The notes under the pieces: model-generated
The model's database searches: none
Told to the model about the DNA's origin: nothing
Seen by the model: only the letters and a program-made list of their open reading frames with translations
Assembly (NCBI GenBank): GCA_964550025.1
Contig: CAZJYI010000102.1
Span: forward strand, 1 to 41,416
Direction: 5' to 3'
Length of the DNA: 41,416 nucleotides
Origin: CAZJYI01 sp964550025
Lineage (GTDB): Bacteria > Verrucomicrobiota > Kiritimatiellia > UBA8416 > CAYOBW01
Shown here: in pieces, positions 34,528-41,416 of the stretch
Numbering within the stretch: position 1 is the stretch's first letter
How the letters are laid out: every line of letters begins with the position of its first letter
Made by a program: the position numbers and the translations under genes

Positions 34528-35421
34528 TCACGCCTTCGCCGCCAGTGCCTTCTGGATGCGCAGCTTCATATCGTCGATCTCGGCGGGCTTTTCGAAGCCG
34601 ACGACCATTGCGTCAACACAGTCCAGACCGACGACGTAGTCGACGGCTTTCTGCAGCTTCTCATCGTCGTCGCCATAGCGGCCTTCGCCGACGAGCTTCA
34701 TTGCAATGACGCCCTTGCCGGCGGCATGGACCTTCTTCACGGCCGGGACGACCTTCTCGGGTGGGGCGCTCATCATGATGCCGTAGGGATTGATGCGGGC
34801 GTGGACCGCGTCGATCCAATCGTGCTCAGCGGCGGCCGTCAGGCCGTTGAAGTGATGGCAGGAACACCCGTGCGCCTTGATGAGCCCCTCTTCCCGGCAT
34901 TTCTCAAGGAGGTCCATCTGCTTGCGGTAGGTCGTTGTCCAATTGGGTTTCGTCATGCAATGGATCTGCACCAGGTCGATGTAGTCGGTCTTGCACTCCT
35001 CGAGAAAGCGCTTCACGGCGACGTCCGCGTCTTCGGGCTTGTAATTCTTGATGCCACCCTTGTGCAGCCACACCTTGCTCACCAGGACGTAGCTGTCGCG
35101 CGGCTTGTCCTTCAGAATGTCCGCAACCAGTGCGTGTGTGCCGTAGAGATCGGCCTGGTCGAAGAGCCGCACCCCGGCGTCATACGCGTGCGCTACGCAG
35201 GCTTCCGCCGCCTCCCGGCCCATGCGCACCAGCTTGGACGACCGGTTCATCCCCTTTACGCCTGTGCCCATCCCCAGCAGCGGAACGCGGAGCTTCTCTC
35301 CAAGCTTGACGGTTCCCGCGGCATCGGTCGTCGCTCTTTCGGCCAGTCCGCTTCCCGAGAGCAGCGCACCCGCCGCCCCTGCCGCCACCCGTGTCAGAAA
35401 CTCACGCCGTGTTGTGTTCAT
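34528..35421 (-). CDS. Tat-exported aldo/keto reductase
   Basis: A 297-residue NAD(P)H-dependent oxidoreductase of the aldo/keto reductase superfamily. The N-terminus has a twin-arginine signal (MNTTRREFLTRVAAGAAGAL), so the folded protein is likely exported. The mature part has LGMGTGVKG, the catalytic Asp and Tyr in AGVRLFDQADLYGTH, the Lys in YVLVSKVWL, and His in DLVQIHCM, with GLIKAHGCSCHHFNG later. The cofactor-binding C-terminus is shorter than in cytosolic members. A strong AGGAGG precedes the ATG at 35421; an ATG at 35544 would add a 41-residue hydrophilic extension before the Tat signal and is rejected. It follows the membrane protein gene by 40 bases. A periplasmic NAD(P)H source is not obvious, a known puzzle with Tat-tagged members. 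Confidence 0.88.
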   Translation of the reverse strand: MNTTRREFLTRVAAGAAGALLSGSGLAERATTDAAGTVKLGEKLRVPLLGMGTGVKGMNRSSKLVRMGREAAEACVAHAYDAGVRLFDQADLYGTHALVADILKDKPRDSYVLVSKVWLHKGGIKNYKPEDADVAVKRFLEECKTDYIDLVQIHCMTKPNWTTTYRKQMDLLEKCREEGLIKAHGCSCHHFNGLTAAAEHDWIDAVHARINPYGIMMSAPPEKVVPAVKKVHAAGKGVIAMKLVGEGRYGDDDEKLQKAVDYVVGLDCVDAMVVGFEKPAEIDDMKLRIQKALAAKA

Positions 35422-35461
35422 CGTCTCCGCCTCCTGTTGACCATCCCGACTCAGTTCCCCA

Positions 35462-36238
35462 TCACAGCCGGTCTTCCACGCCACCGGTTTCCTCTTCTGG
35501 TGCGCCGGACTGTTCCTCAACTTCTGCTTCCATTTCCTCGTCAACCACGGCGTCGGCCGTTGTCGTCACTCTCGTCGACTCGAGAATGCGATCGATTCGT
35601 CGTCGGAGTAGTGGCAGCATCGGCACGTTCGCAATACGGCGCAGCTCCGTGCGTCCGGTGGCGCTGTAAACGATCAGCGTCCCCGCGCCCGCCAGCAGAA
35701 GCTCGAGGACGTCGGGGTATGTCGAACGTACCCGCTTGGCCCCCCGGGCCAGGGAGTCGTCCGCGCGGCCCCACGCATAGTGTTCGAACTCGTTGTGCGT
35801 GATGCGCCACTTGTTCTGAAGGCGGGCCCAGACGAGCATGATGACATAGGGGAAGATCAGCAGGATCGATACCGTCATTCCCATCCCCGGCGAATACCGG
35901 ACGTCGAGCCCATTGAAGAAACTGTAGATGTTCCCGAAGAAAGAGAACCCCTTGGCATCCTCCAGCCACCGGCCAAGGAAGAAGAACAGGCCGAAGACAA
36001 TCAACCAGAAGAACGCCAGGTTGCGCTCGAAGTCCAGTCCCATCGTGATGACGACCAGGATGGCGATCATGATGTAGATCCAGCCCAGGAACTCGAGGCG
36101 TGCGGCGCTCGGACTGCCCACGGCAAGGAGGTTAAGCAGTGGGCCAAGAGCTATCAGAGGCCAGCAGTAAAGCAGCTTCGGATAGGAGAAGAAAACCGCC
36201 TCGCTCATGGAACCCGATTTTGCGCGTTTCTGTTTCAT
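35462..36238 (-). CDS. Hypothetical polytopic membrane protein with acidic C-terminal tail
   Basis: A 258-residue protein not recognised. Four likely transmembrane segments: about 20-38 (LLYCWPLIALGPLLNLLAV), 48-66 (FLGWIYIMIAILVVITMGL), 70-88 (LAFFWLIVFGLFFFLGRWL) and 115-135 (MGMTVSILLIFPYVIMLVWA). A cytosolic domain of about 120 residues follows, including WRITHNEFEHYAWGRADDSLARGAKRV, which recalls bPH-type membrane-associated domains, then LRRRIDRILE and an extremely acidic tail (EEMEAEVEEQ... EEETGGVED). AGGGG lies upstream of ATG 36238; an upstream ATG at 36277 is less well placed. It precedes the Tat aldo/keto reductase gene by 40 bases on the same strand, so co-transcription is likely. 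Function unknown. Confidence 0.7.
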   Translation of the reverse strand: MKQKRAKSGSMSEAVFFSYPKLLYCWPLIALGPLLNLLAVGSPSAARLEFLGWIYIMIAILVVITMGLDFERNLAFFWLIVFGLFFFLGRWLEDAKGFSFFGNIYSFFNGLDVRYSPGMGMTVSILLIFPYVIMLVWARLQNKWRITHNEFEHYAWGRADDSLARGAKRVRSTYPDVLELLLAGAGTLIVYSATGRTELRRIANVPMLPLLRRRIDRILESTRVTTTADAVVDEEMEAEVEEQSGAPEEETGGVEDRL

Positions 36239-36401
36239 AGCATCCCCTTGGCGTTGTCTCTTTCCGGCAGGCGGCACAACCGCACACCTTCACACCGTAC
36301 AGCTTGCGCCATCATCCCCTTGGCTTACAAGAACGAAGGTTGACTTATTGAGCGCGGATGCCGATGATGCCTGCGGTTTCTGGATAGGGAGTTCACGGAT
36401 C

Positions 36402-36755
36402 ATGGAACGCAGGAAACACCCGCGGGTCGGCGTGGATCAGGCTGTCGAGATCAAGCTCTATGCCGTGCAAGGACGAAACGACTTGAGCGACATGGTAGTG
36501 TCGTGCACGACCGGGGACATCTCCTACGAAGGCATCCGGCTGCACATGAACACGGATCTGCCGAAAGGCTCGGCACTGAGCCTGCGCATCTCACTGACGG
36601 ATCCTCCTTCGCTGTTCACGCTGCACGGCGTGGTCCGCTGGACGAAACCGGAGCCCGAGGGACCCGGCTGCATCATTGGGATGGAGCTGGCCGACCCCGC
36701 GGACAACTACCTCTACGAATGGCGCCGCATGGTGACCGAGCTGCGCGGCAGGTAG
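36402..36755 (+). CDS. PilZ-domain protein (putative c-di-GMP receptor)
   Basis: A 117-residue single-domain protein. The PilZ fingerprint is present: the RxxxR motif in MERRKHPRVGV at the N-terminus, and the D/NxSxxG motif as DISYEGIRL about 45 residues on. The rest is the expected six-stranded barrel pattern (ALSLRISLTDPPSLFTLHGVVRWTKPEPEG...IGMELA) with a final helix. Free-standing PilZ proteins bind cyclic di-GMP and modulate motility, adhesion or polysaccharide secretion; the partner is unknown. AGGGAG lies about ten bases before the ATG. It is upstream of the giant PQQ-propeller gene (75-base gap); co-transcription is possible. Confidence 0.88.
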   Translation: MERRKHPRVGVDQAVEIKLYAVQGRNDLSDMVVSCTTGDISYEGIRLHMNTDLPKGSALSLRISLTDPPSLFTLHGVVRWTKPEPEGPGCIIGMELADPADNYLYEWRRMVTELRGR

Positions 36756-36830
36756 CCCGCATGCCGCTCCCGTAACGCAAATGCGGCGAACGCGAATGCT
36801 ATCCACGAGATGAAGTCTGGAGGGATCTAT

Positions 36831-39800
36831 ATGCCGAAACGATACAACGTGGCCGGGCGGCTTGGTGCCGTATTTGCCTTGTCTGTCATGATGGCCTCGG
36901 GCGGCGACTGGCCGCAATGGCGCTACGATGCCGGGCGCACGGCGGCATCGCCCGAGGAACTGGCCGACACACTGCACCTGCAATGGACGCGTGACTACCC
37001 GCGTCTCGAACCGGCGTGGGAAGACATCGTCAACCGCGACCGCATGCCCTACGACCGGCTGTATGAACCCGTGGCCATGGACGGCGCCCTGTTTGTAGCG
37101 TCGAGCCGCAACGATAGCGTCACGGCGCTCGACACGCGCAGCGGAGCGGAGAAATGGCGCTACTACGCGGACGGACCGGTGCGACTCCCGCCCGTGGCCT
37201 GGGAGGACAGGGTCTTCTTCGTGAGTGATGACGGGTATCTGTATTGTGTCAATGCGGCGGACGGTTCGCCCAAATGGCGTCGCCGCGCGGCGCCCGGTAC
37301 GCGCAGAGTTCTCGGCAACCGCCGCCTGGTTTCCGCCTGGCCCGCCCGCGGCGGGCCGGTGATCGAGGACGGCGTGCTCTATCTTGCCGCGGGTATCTGG
37401 CCTTTTGAGGGGGTCTTCGTCCAGGCCATCGACGCTGAAACCGGGAAACGCCTCTGGCTCAACGACGGCACGGGATCGATGTTCATCAAGCAGCCGCACG
37501 ACGCCCCCGCCTTCGGAGGCATCGCACCCCAGGGCGCCCTGGCCGCCATCGGCAACAGGTTGCTCGTGCCCGGAGGACGGAGCGTCCCCGGTTGCTTCGA
37601 CAGGGACACGGGTAAACTGCGCTACTTCTTTCTCGGCGGAAGCAAGATCAAGGGCGGGAAAGCCAAGGCGCTTAGAAAGCACGAAGGAGGGTCCCACGTC
37701 TGCGGAATCGGCAACTACTACTTCAATCACCGCGGAATCAACACCGGCATGTACGACCTCGAATCCGGCGAGATGTACGCCCTCCGGCCCGGTACGACCT
37801 ACCCGGTATTGACGGCCGATACCTGCTATCGTTCGGGGAACCCCGTCACGGCTCACGATTTCGCGAGCCTCAAGAAACAGGGCAACCAGTGGAAGATGGC
37901 ACAGCGCTGGGAATGTTCCGTCGACGGAAGCGCCGCACTGATCAAAGCCGGCTCGCGGCTCTATGCCGGCGGAACCAACACCGTTTCAGCCATCCGGCTC
38001 ACGGGGGAGGGAACGACACAGACCGCCGAGGTGTCCTGGACGGCGCGGATCGATGGCATGGCGGCCCGTCTGCTCGCCGCGGACGAACGGTTGTTCGTGG
38101 TTACCCTCAAGGGCCGCATCCACGCCTTCGGCGGCGACGCGCCGGCTTCGCCGACGCGGCACGAATACGCGGTCGAGAGGACAGAAGCGCACTCGACCAT
38201 GACGGAAACGGCGACATCAATGCTCGAAGACCTGCCGCTCGACAAGGGCTGGTGCCTGGCATACGGACTCGATACGGGCGAGCTCGTGCGCGCCTTGGCA
38301 GAACAGTCCGAGTTGAACATTGTGGCGGTCGATGCCGACCGGCAGAAGGTGACCCGCCTGCGGCGTGCCTTCGACGCGGCGGGACTGTACGGGAGACGCA
38401 TCAGCATCCACGCCGGCGACCCCGCGACTTTCGCCGCGCCGCCCTACGTGGCGCTGCTCACTGTCTTCGAGCGTCTGCCGTCCGTTCCCGACGCGGCGTT
38501 CCTGAAGAACATCTTTCGGTCCCTGCGTCCCTACGGCGGCGCCGCGTATCTGCCGACGGGCAGCGAAGATGTGCACGAGCAACTGAGCCGGGCCATCGCG
38601 AGTCTCGAGCTCGAAGGCGCCGAGATCTCGCGGTCCGACGGCTACACGGTGCTGCGGCGCACCGGTCCCCTGGCGGGAGCGGGGCAGTGGACACAACACA
38701 ACGGCGACGTTGCCAACCGTTCCAAGAGCGATGACAAGCTGGTGCGACTGCCGCTCGGCGTGTTGTGGTTCGGCGCCAGCTCGCACGACGATGTGCTGCC
38801 GCGCCACGGTCACGGACCGTCCGAGCTGGTCGTTGGCGGACGGCTCTTCATCCAGGGGCTGAACATGCTCAGCGCGCGTGATGTCTACACGGGGCAGACC
38901 CTGTGGCAACGTGAGTTTGACGACCTCGGGACCTTTGGCGTGTACTACGACAAGACCTACGTGCCCAATCCGCTGGATCTCACCTACAACCAGAAGCACA
39001 TTCCCGGGGCCAACGCGCGCAGCGGGAACTACGCCGCCACGGCGGATCGTGTCTACCTCGTGATCGGCAGCGACTGCGTGGTCATGGATCCCGCCACGGG
39101 CAAGACGCTCGACACGTTCTCGCTGCCGCCGGACGATGCCGGCAAGCGCCCGGCCTGGGGGTACATCGGGGTCTACGAAGACCTGCTCATCGCCGGGTCG
39201 GGTCGGGCCCTGTTCTCGCGCCTGACCGGGAGCAAGTCGTCGCTGTTCGACAACTACGACACGTCCTCCAGTGAGAAACTCGTGGTCATGGATCGACGTA
39301 CCGGCGAGGTGCAATGGTCGCGCGAGTCCAAGCTCGCGTTCCGCCATAACGCCATCGTCGCCGGAGGCGGCAAGGTCTTCTGTATCGACGCCATGCCGAA
39401 ACCCGTTCTCGCGAAGCTGCGCCCTAAGGGCAAGGCGCCCGAGGCACAACCCGAGCTGCTGGCCTTGAACGCCAAAACCGGGGAACGCGTTTGGAACACG
39501 ACAGAGGGTGTCTTCGGTTCCTGGCTGGGCTATTCCAGGAAGAACGATATTCTGGTCCAGGCCGGACGCCCATCGCGCGACATGATCAAGGGCGAACCGA
39601 ACGACCGCATCAGCGCGCTGCGCGGGGCGTCGGGCGAGGTCATATGGGACAAGCCGCTGAAGTACGGTGGGAATTGCATGCTGCACGGCGACAGGATCTT
39701 CTTTCACGCCGAGAAGAGCAACGGTAGCGCCGTCAGCATGCTGACGGGCGAACCGATCACTCACAAACACCCGCTCACCGGCAGCGAGATCCCGTGGGGA

Positions 39801-41183
39801 TACCAGCGCAATTACGGCTGCAACTCCGGGGTGTGCAGCGAGTACCTGTTGGCCTTCCGTTCGGGCGCCGCCGGCGTCTACGACCTGACAACCAACGGTG
39901 GCACCGCAAATATCGGCGGCTTTAAATCCGGGTGCTCGGCCAACCTGATCGCGGCCGACGGCGTGCTGAACGCACCCGACTACACCCGCACCTGCACCTG
40001 CACCTACCAGAACCAGACCTCGCTGGCCCTCGTCCACACGCCGGAAGTCGAAACGTGGACTTTCAACGATTTCAAATGGGACGACAAGCCCGTGCTGCGC
40101 GTTGGGCTCAATCTGGCCGCCCCGGGCGACCATCGCGCCAAGAACGGTACGCTCTGGCTGGACCATCCCAGCGTCGGCGGACCATCGCCGGACCTGCCCG
40201 TGGACGTGACGGGGGCGCACCTCAAGTACTTTCGGCATCACGCTTCCGGCCTGGCGCAAGGGCCGCTGCGGTGGGTCGGGGCGTCCGGCGTGAAGGGGCT
40301 CGCCGGCCTTACGCTTACCCTGTCCCGCGGCGGCAACGGCGGCGCGGGAAGCGTGCGGCGCAGCGGGTGCAGGATTACCTCCAGCAAGGACGACGCCGAA
40401 CAGCCGAAGGGGAACAAGGGCAAGTTCAGTATCACCAGTTCGGACCTGGAGCTTGTCCGCGACAAGGGGCCGCAGCTCATCGGTATGCGCTTCAGTAAGG
40501 TCGATGTTGCTGCGGGAGACGAGCTCGGGCCGATTCACATTCAGTTCACGGTCGACGAGGAAACGTCCGAGCCCACGTCCCTGACGTTTTTCGGCGAGGC
40601 GTTACCCGAGTCCAAACCGTTCGGCCCTGGCGGACCAGCCAGGATTTCGACACGCAAGCGAACGCAGGCGTCGGTCGAATGGAAGCCGCTGGCATGGACC
40701 CGGGAAGGCGCCGCGGGGCCCGCGCAACGCACGCCGGACCTCAGCCCCGTCGTGCGGGAGATCATTTCTCTCCCGGGATGGCGCAAAGGCAATCCCATCA
40801 CGATTATTGTTGAAGGGACCGGCAAGCGCGTGGCCGCATCCTTCGACGGCGACCCCGCCGGCGCGCCCGTCCTGCAACTGGCGGGGAGCGGCGGCACCCC
40901 GGTTGCCGCCCGCCCCTCCGTAACCGGCAACGAACGCCCCTACACCGTCAACCTGGTCTTCGCCGAGCCCGACACGAAAGCCGCGGATCAACGCGTCTTC
41001 GACGTCGCCCTCCAGGGGAAGAACGTCCTGACCGACTTCGACATCGTCCGCGAAGCCGGCGGCCCACGCCGCACAGTTGTGAAGCGTTTCTCCGGAATCA
41101 TGGCCGACGGAGAGCTCAACGTGACCTTCAAAGCCAAAGCCGGCGACCCTCTCCTATGCGGCATCGAAGCCATCGCAGAGTAG
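36831..41183 (+). CDS. Giant secreted PQQ-propeller protein with methyltransferase-like segment and malectin-like C-domain
   Basis: A 1450-residue exported protein. The ATG at 36831 follows GGAGG; the ATG at 36810 precedes that site and is rejected. A signal peptide covers about residues 1-25. Residues about 26-450 form a PQQ-type (BamB-like) propeller with repeats such as VTALDTRSGAEKWRYY and LYCVNAADGSPKWRR. Residues about 473-575 resemble a class I methyltransferase Rossmann fold (CLAYGLDTGELVRALAE, IVAVDADRQKVTRLRRAFD, FLKNIFRSLRPYGGAAYLPTG). A second propeller follows (about 617-1090). Then a DVTGAHLKYFRHHASGL domain (about 1123), a region with WKPLAW and RTPDLSPVVREI (about 1284-1340), and a malectin-like domain (about 1370-1450). 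The combination suggests envelope carbohydrate or redox function. The methyltransferase-like part may be catalytically dead, since an exported protein has no obvious access to SAM. Confidence 0.85.
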   Translation: MPKRYNVAGRLGAVFALSVMMASGGDWPQWRYDAGRTAASPEELADTLHLQWTRDYPRLEPAWEDIVNRDRMPYDRLYEPVAMDGALFVASSRNDSVTALDTRSGAEKWRYYADGPVRLPPVAWEDRVFFVSDDGYLYCVNAADGSPKWRRRAAPGTRRVLGNRRLVSAWPARGGPVIEDGVLYLAAGIWPFEGVFVQAIDAETGKRLWLNDGTGSMFIKQPHDAPAFGGIAPQGALAAIGNRLLVPGGRSVPGCFDRDTGKLRYFFLGGSKIKGGKAKALRKHEGGSHVCGIGNYYFNHRGINTGMYDLESGEMYALRPGTTYPVLTADTCYRSGNPVTAHDFASLKKQGNQWKMAQRWECSVDGSAALIKAGSRLYAGGTNTVSAIRLTGEGTTQTAEVSWTARIDGMAARLLAADERLFVVTLKGRIHAFGGDAPASPTRHEYAVERTEAHSTMTETATSMLEDLPLDKGWCLAYGLDTGELVRALAEQSELNIVAVDADRQKVTRLRRAFDAAGLYGRRISIHAGDPATFAAPPYVALLTVFERLPSVPDAAFLKNIFRSLRPYGGAAYLPTGSEDVHEQLSRAIASLELEGAEISRSDGYTVLRRTGPLAGAGQWTQHNGDVANRSKSDDKLVRLPLGVLWFGASSHDDVLPRHGHGPSELVVGGRLFIQGLNMLSARDVYTGQTLWQREFDDLGTFGVYYDKTYVPNPLDLTYNQKHIPGANARSGNYAATADRVYLVIGSDCVVMDPATGKTLDTFSLPPDDAGKRPAWGYIGVYEDLLIAGSGRALFSRLTGSKSSLFDNYDTSSSEKLVVMDRRTGEVQWSRESKLAFRHNAIVAGGGKVFCIDAMPKPVLAKLRPKGKAPEAQPELLALNAKTGERVWNTTEGVFGSWLGYSRKNDILVQAGRPSRDMIKGEPNDRISALRGASGEVIWDKPLKYGGNCMLHGDRIFFHAEKSNGSAVSMLTGEPITHKHPLTGSEIPWGYQRNYGCNSGVCSEYLLAFRSGAAGVYDLTTNGGTANIGGFKSGCSANLIAADGVLNAPDYTRTCTCTYQNQTSLALVHTPEVETWTFNDFKWDDKPVLRVGLNLAAPGDHRAKNGTLWLDHPSVGGPSPDLPVDVTGAHLKYFRHHASGLAQGPLRWVGASGVKGLAGLTLTLSRGGNGGAGSVRRSGCRITSSKDDAEQPKGNKGKFSITSSDLELVRDKGPQLIGMRFSKVDVAAGDELGPIHIQFTVDEETSEPTSLTFFGEALPESKPFGPGGPARISTRKRTQASVEWKPLAWTREGAAGPAQRTPDLSPVVREIISLPGWRKGNPITIIVEGTGKRVAASFDGDPAGAPVLQLAGSGGTPVAARPSVTGNERPYTVNLVFAEPDTKAADQRVFDVALQGKNVLTDFDIVREAGGPRRTVVKRFSGIMADGELNVTFKAKAGDPLLCGIEAIAE

Positions 41184-41217
41184 TACGGCCATAACGTGGC
41201 CGCAACCCGAAGAGCCC

Positions 41218-41234
41218 TCACCCCGGAGGGGTGA
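41218..41234. terminator. Hairpin after the PQQ-propeller gene
   Basis: TCACCCC-GGA-GGGGTGA forms a perfect 7-bp stem with a 3-base loop 34 bases after the stop codon. No U-run follows, so it is a possible but not typical intrinsic terminator. Confidence 0.5.
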
Positions 41235-41237
41235 TCG

Positions 41238-41379
41238 GGGACAGACCCTGCACAACGGGAACGGAGCCCGGCCAGGGACAGACCCCGCACAATCCGACCC
41301 CGCACAATCCCGCCCTGCGCGAATCCTGTAGTCATCGTCGAGCTGCAACCGGAAATACGGTCAGGGACAGACCCTGAAC
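41238..41379. repeat. Cluster of GGGACAGACCCYGCACAA repeats
   Basis: Four related copies: 41238-41255 (GGGACAGACCCTGCACAA), 41275-41292 (GGGACAGACCCCGCACAA), 41296-41307 (truncated GACCCCGCACAA) and 41364-41379 (GGGACAGACCCTGAAC). They occupy the non-coding end of the window, which shows no gene. GGGACAGACCC-type motifs are common around REP-associated transposase loci, so a RAYT gene beyond 41416 is possible. A related GGGGACAGAACG lies at about 26909. Confidence 0.75.
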
Positions 41380-41416
41380 GAAGCCGTGGAAAGCTCGGCC
41401 TCGGAGAGGTACATCG

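Noticed and set aside
38217..40538. 773-codon open frame on the minus strand
   Set aside because: Antisense to the PQQ-propeller gene; composition typical of a shadow frame.

Overview
The window (41.4 kb, GC-rich) reads as a chromosomal segment of a Gram-negative bacterium, most likely from the PVC superphylum (Kiritimatiellota, Lentisphaerota or Planctomycetota-like). This is inferred from gene content, not from a phylogeny. An outer membrane is implied by an AsmA-family protein, the heptose-bisphosphate phosphatase GmhB and several lipoproteins. The PVC-like flavour comes from a secreted triheme protein related to hydrazine synthase subunit alpha, a 1450-residue secreted protein combining PQQ-type propellers with a methyltransferase-like segment, a Tat-exported aldo/keto reductase, and intergenic palindromic repeats. 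Every large gene is intact. I see no prophage, CRISPR array, insertion sequence or rRNA operon.

Layout. 0.1-1.7 kb: a small accessory patch with an Rpn/PD-(D/E)XK nuclease and an unrecognised membrane protein. 1.8-4.8 kb (minus): the HzsA-like cytochrome. 5.0-11.1 kb (minus): a tightly packed unit of AsmA, MTH1-like NUDIX hydrolase, lipoprotein, micro membrane protein, membrane-anchored unknown and HDAC-family deacetylase. 11.25-15.1 kb (plus): TPR lipoprotein, CvpA-like protein and DNA primase, nearly abutting. 15.1-17.7 kb (minus): a REC-GAF-PAS-PAS-GAF-PAS protein with no kinase or output domain. 17.9-20.8 kb (minus): tRNA-Gln(CUG), leuB, asd, gmhB. 21.0-23.8 kb (minus): dnaA and dnaN separated by an AT-rich spacer with DnaA-box-like sites, the likely replication origin. 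24.7-28.9 kb: a Spy/CpxP-like protein, a MurA with Asp in place of the catalytic Cys, and transketolase. 29.1-34.4 kb (plus): pyruvate phosphate dikinase, a 28-bp tandem palindromic array, and an MrfA/YprA-like helicase. 34.5-36.2 kb (minus): the Tat aldo/keto reductase and a membrane protein. 36.4-41.2 kb (plus): a PilZ protein and the giant PQQ-propeller protein.

How the genes fit together. dnaA, dnaN and dnaG make this a replication-linked core region. leuB and asd serve leucine and aspartate-family amino acid synthesis; ppdK and tkt serve central carbon flow; murA and gmhB serve the cell envelope. The secreted HzsA-like, aldo/keto reductase and PQQ/malectin-like proteins suggest periplasmic redox or carbohydrate chemistry typical of PVC bacteria.

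The least explained elements are the giant fusion protein, the HzsA-like triheme protein, the sensor protein without output, and a dispersed family of GTAG-headed palindromes that recurs at five intergenic places. No clearly new multi-gene system can be demonstrated. The AsmA-to-HDAC gene run is the best candidate for an uncharacterised functional unit.
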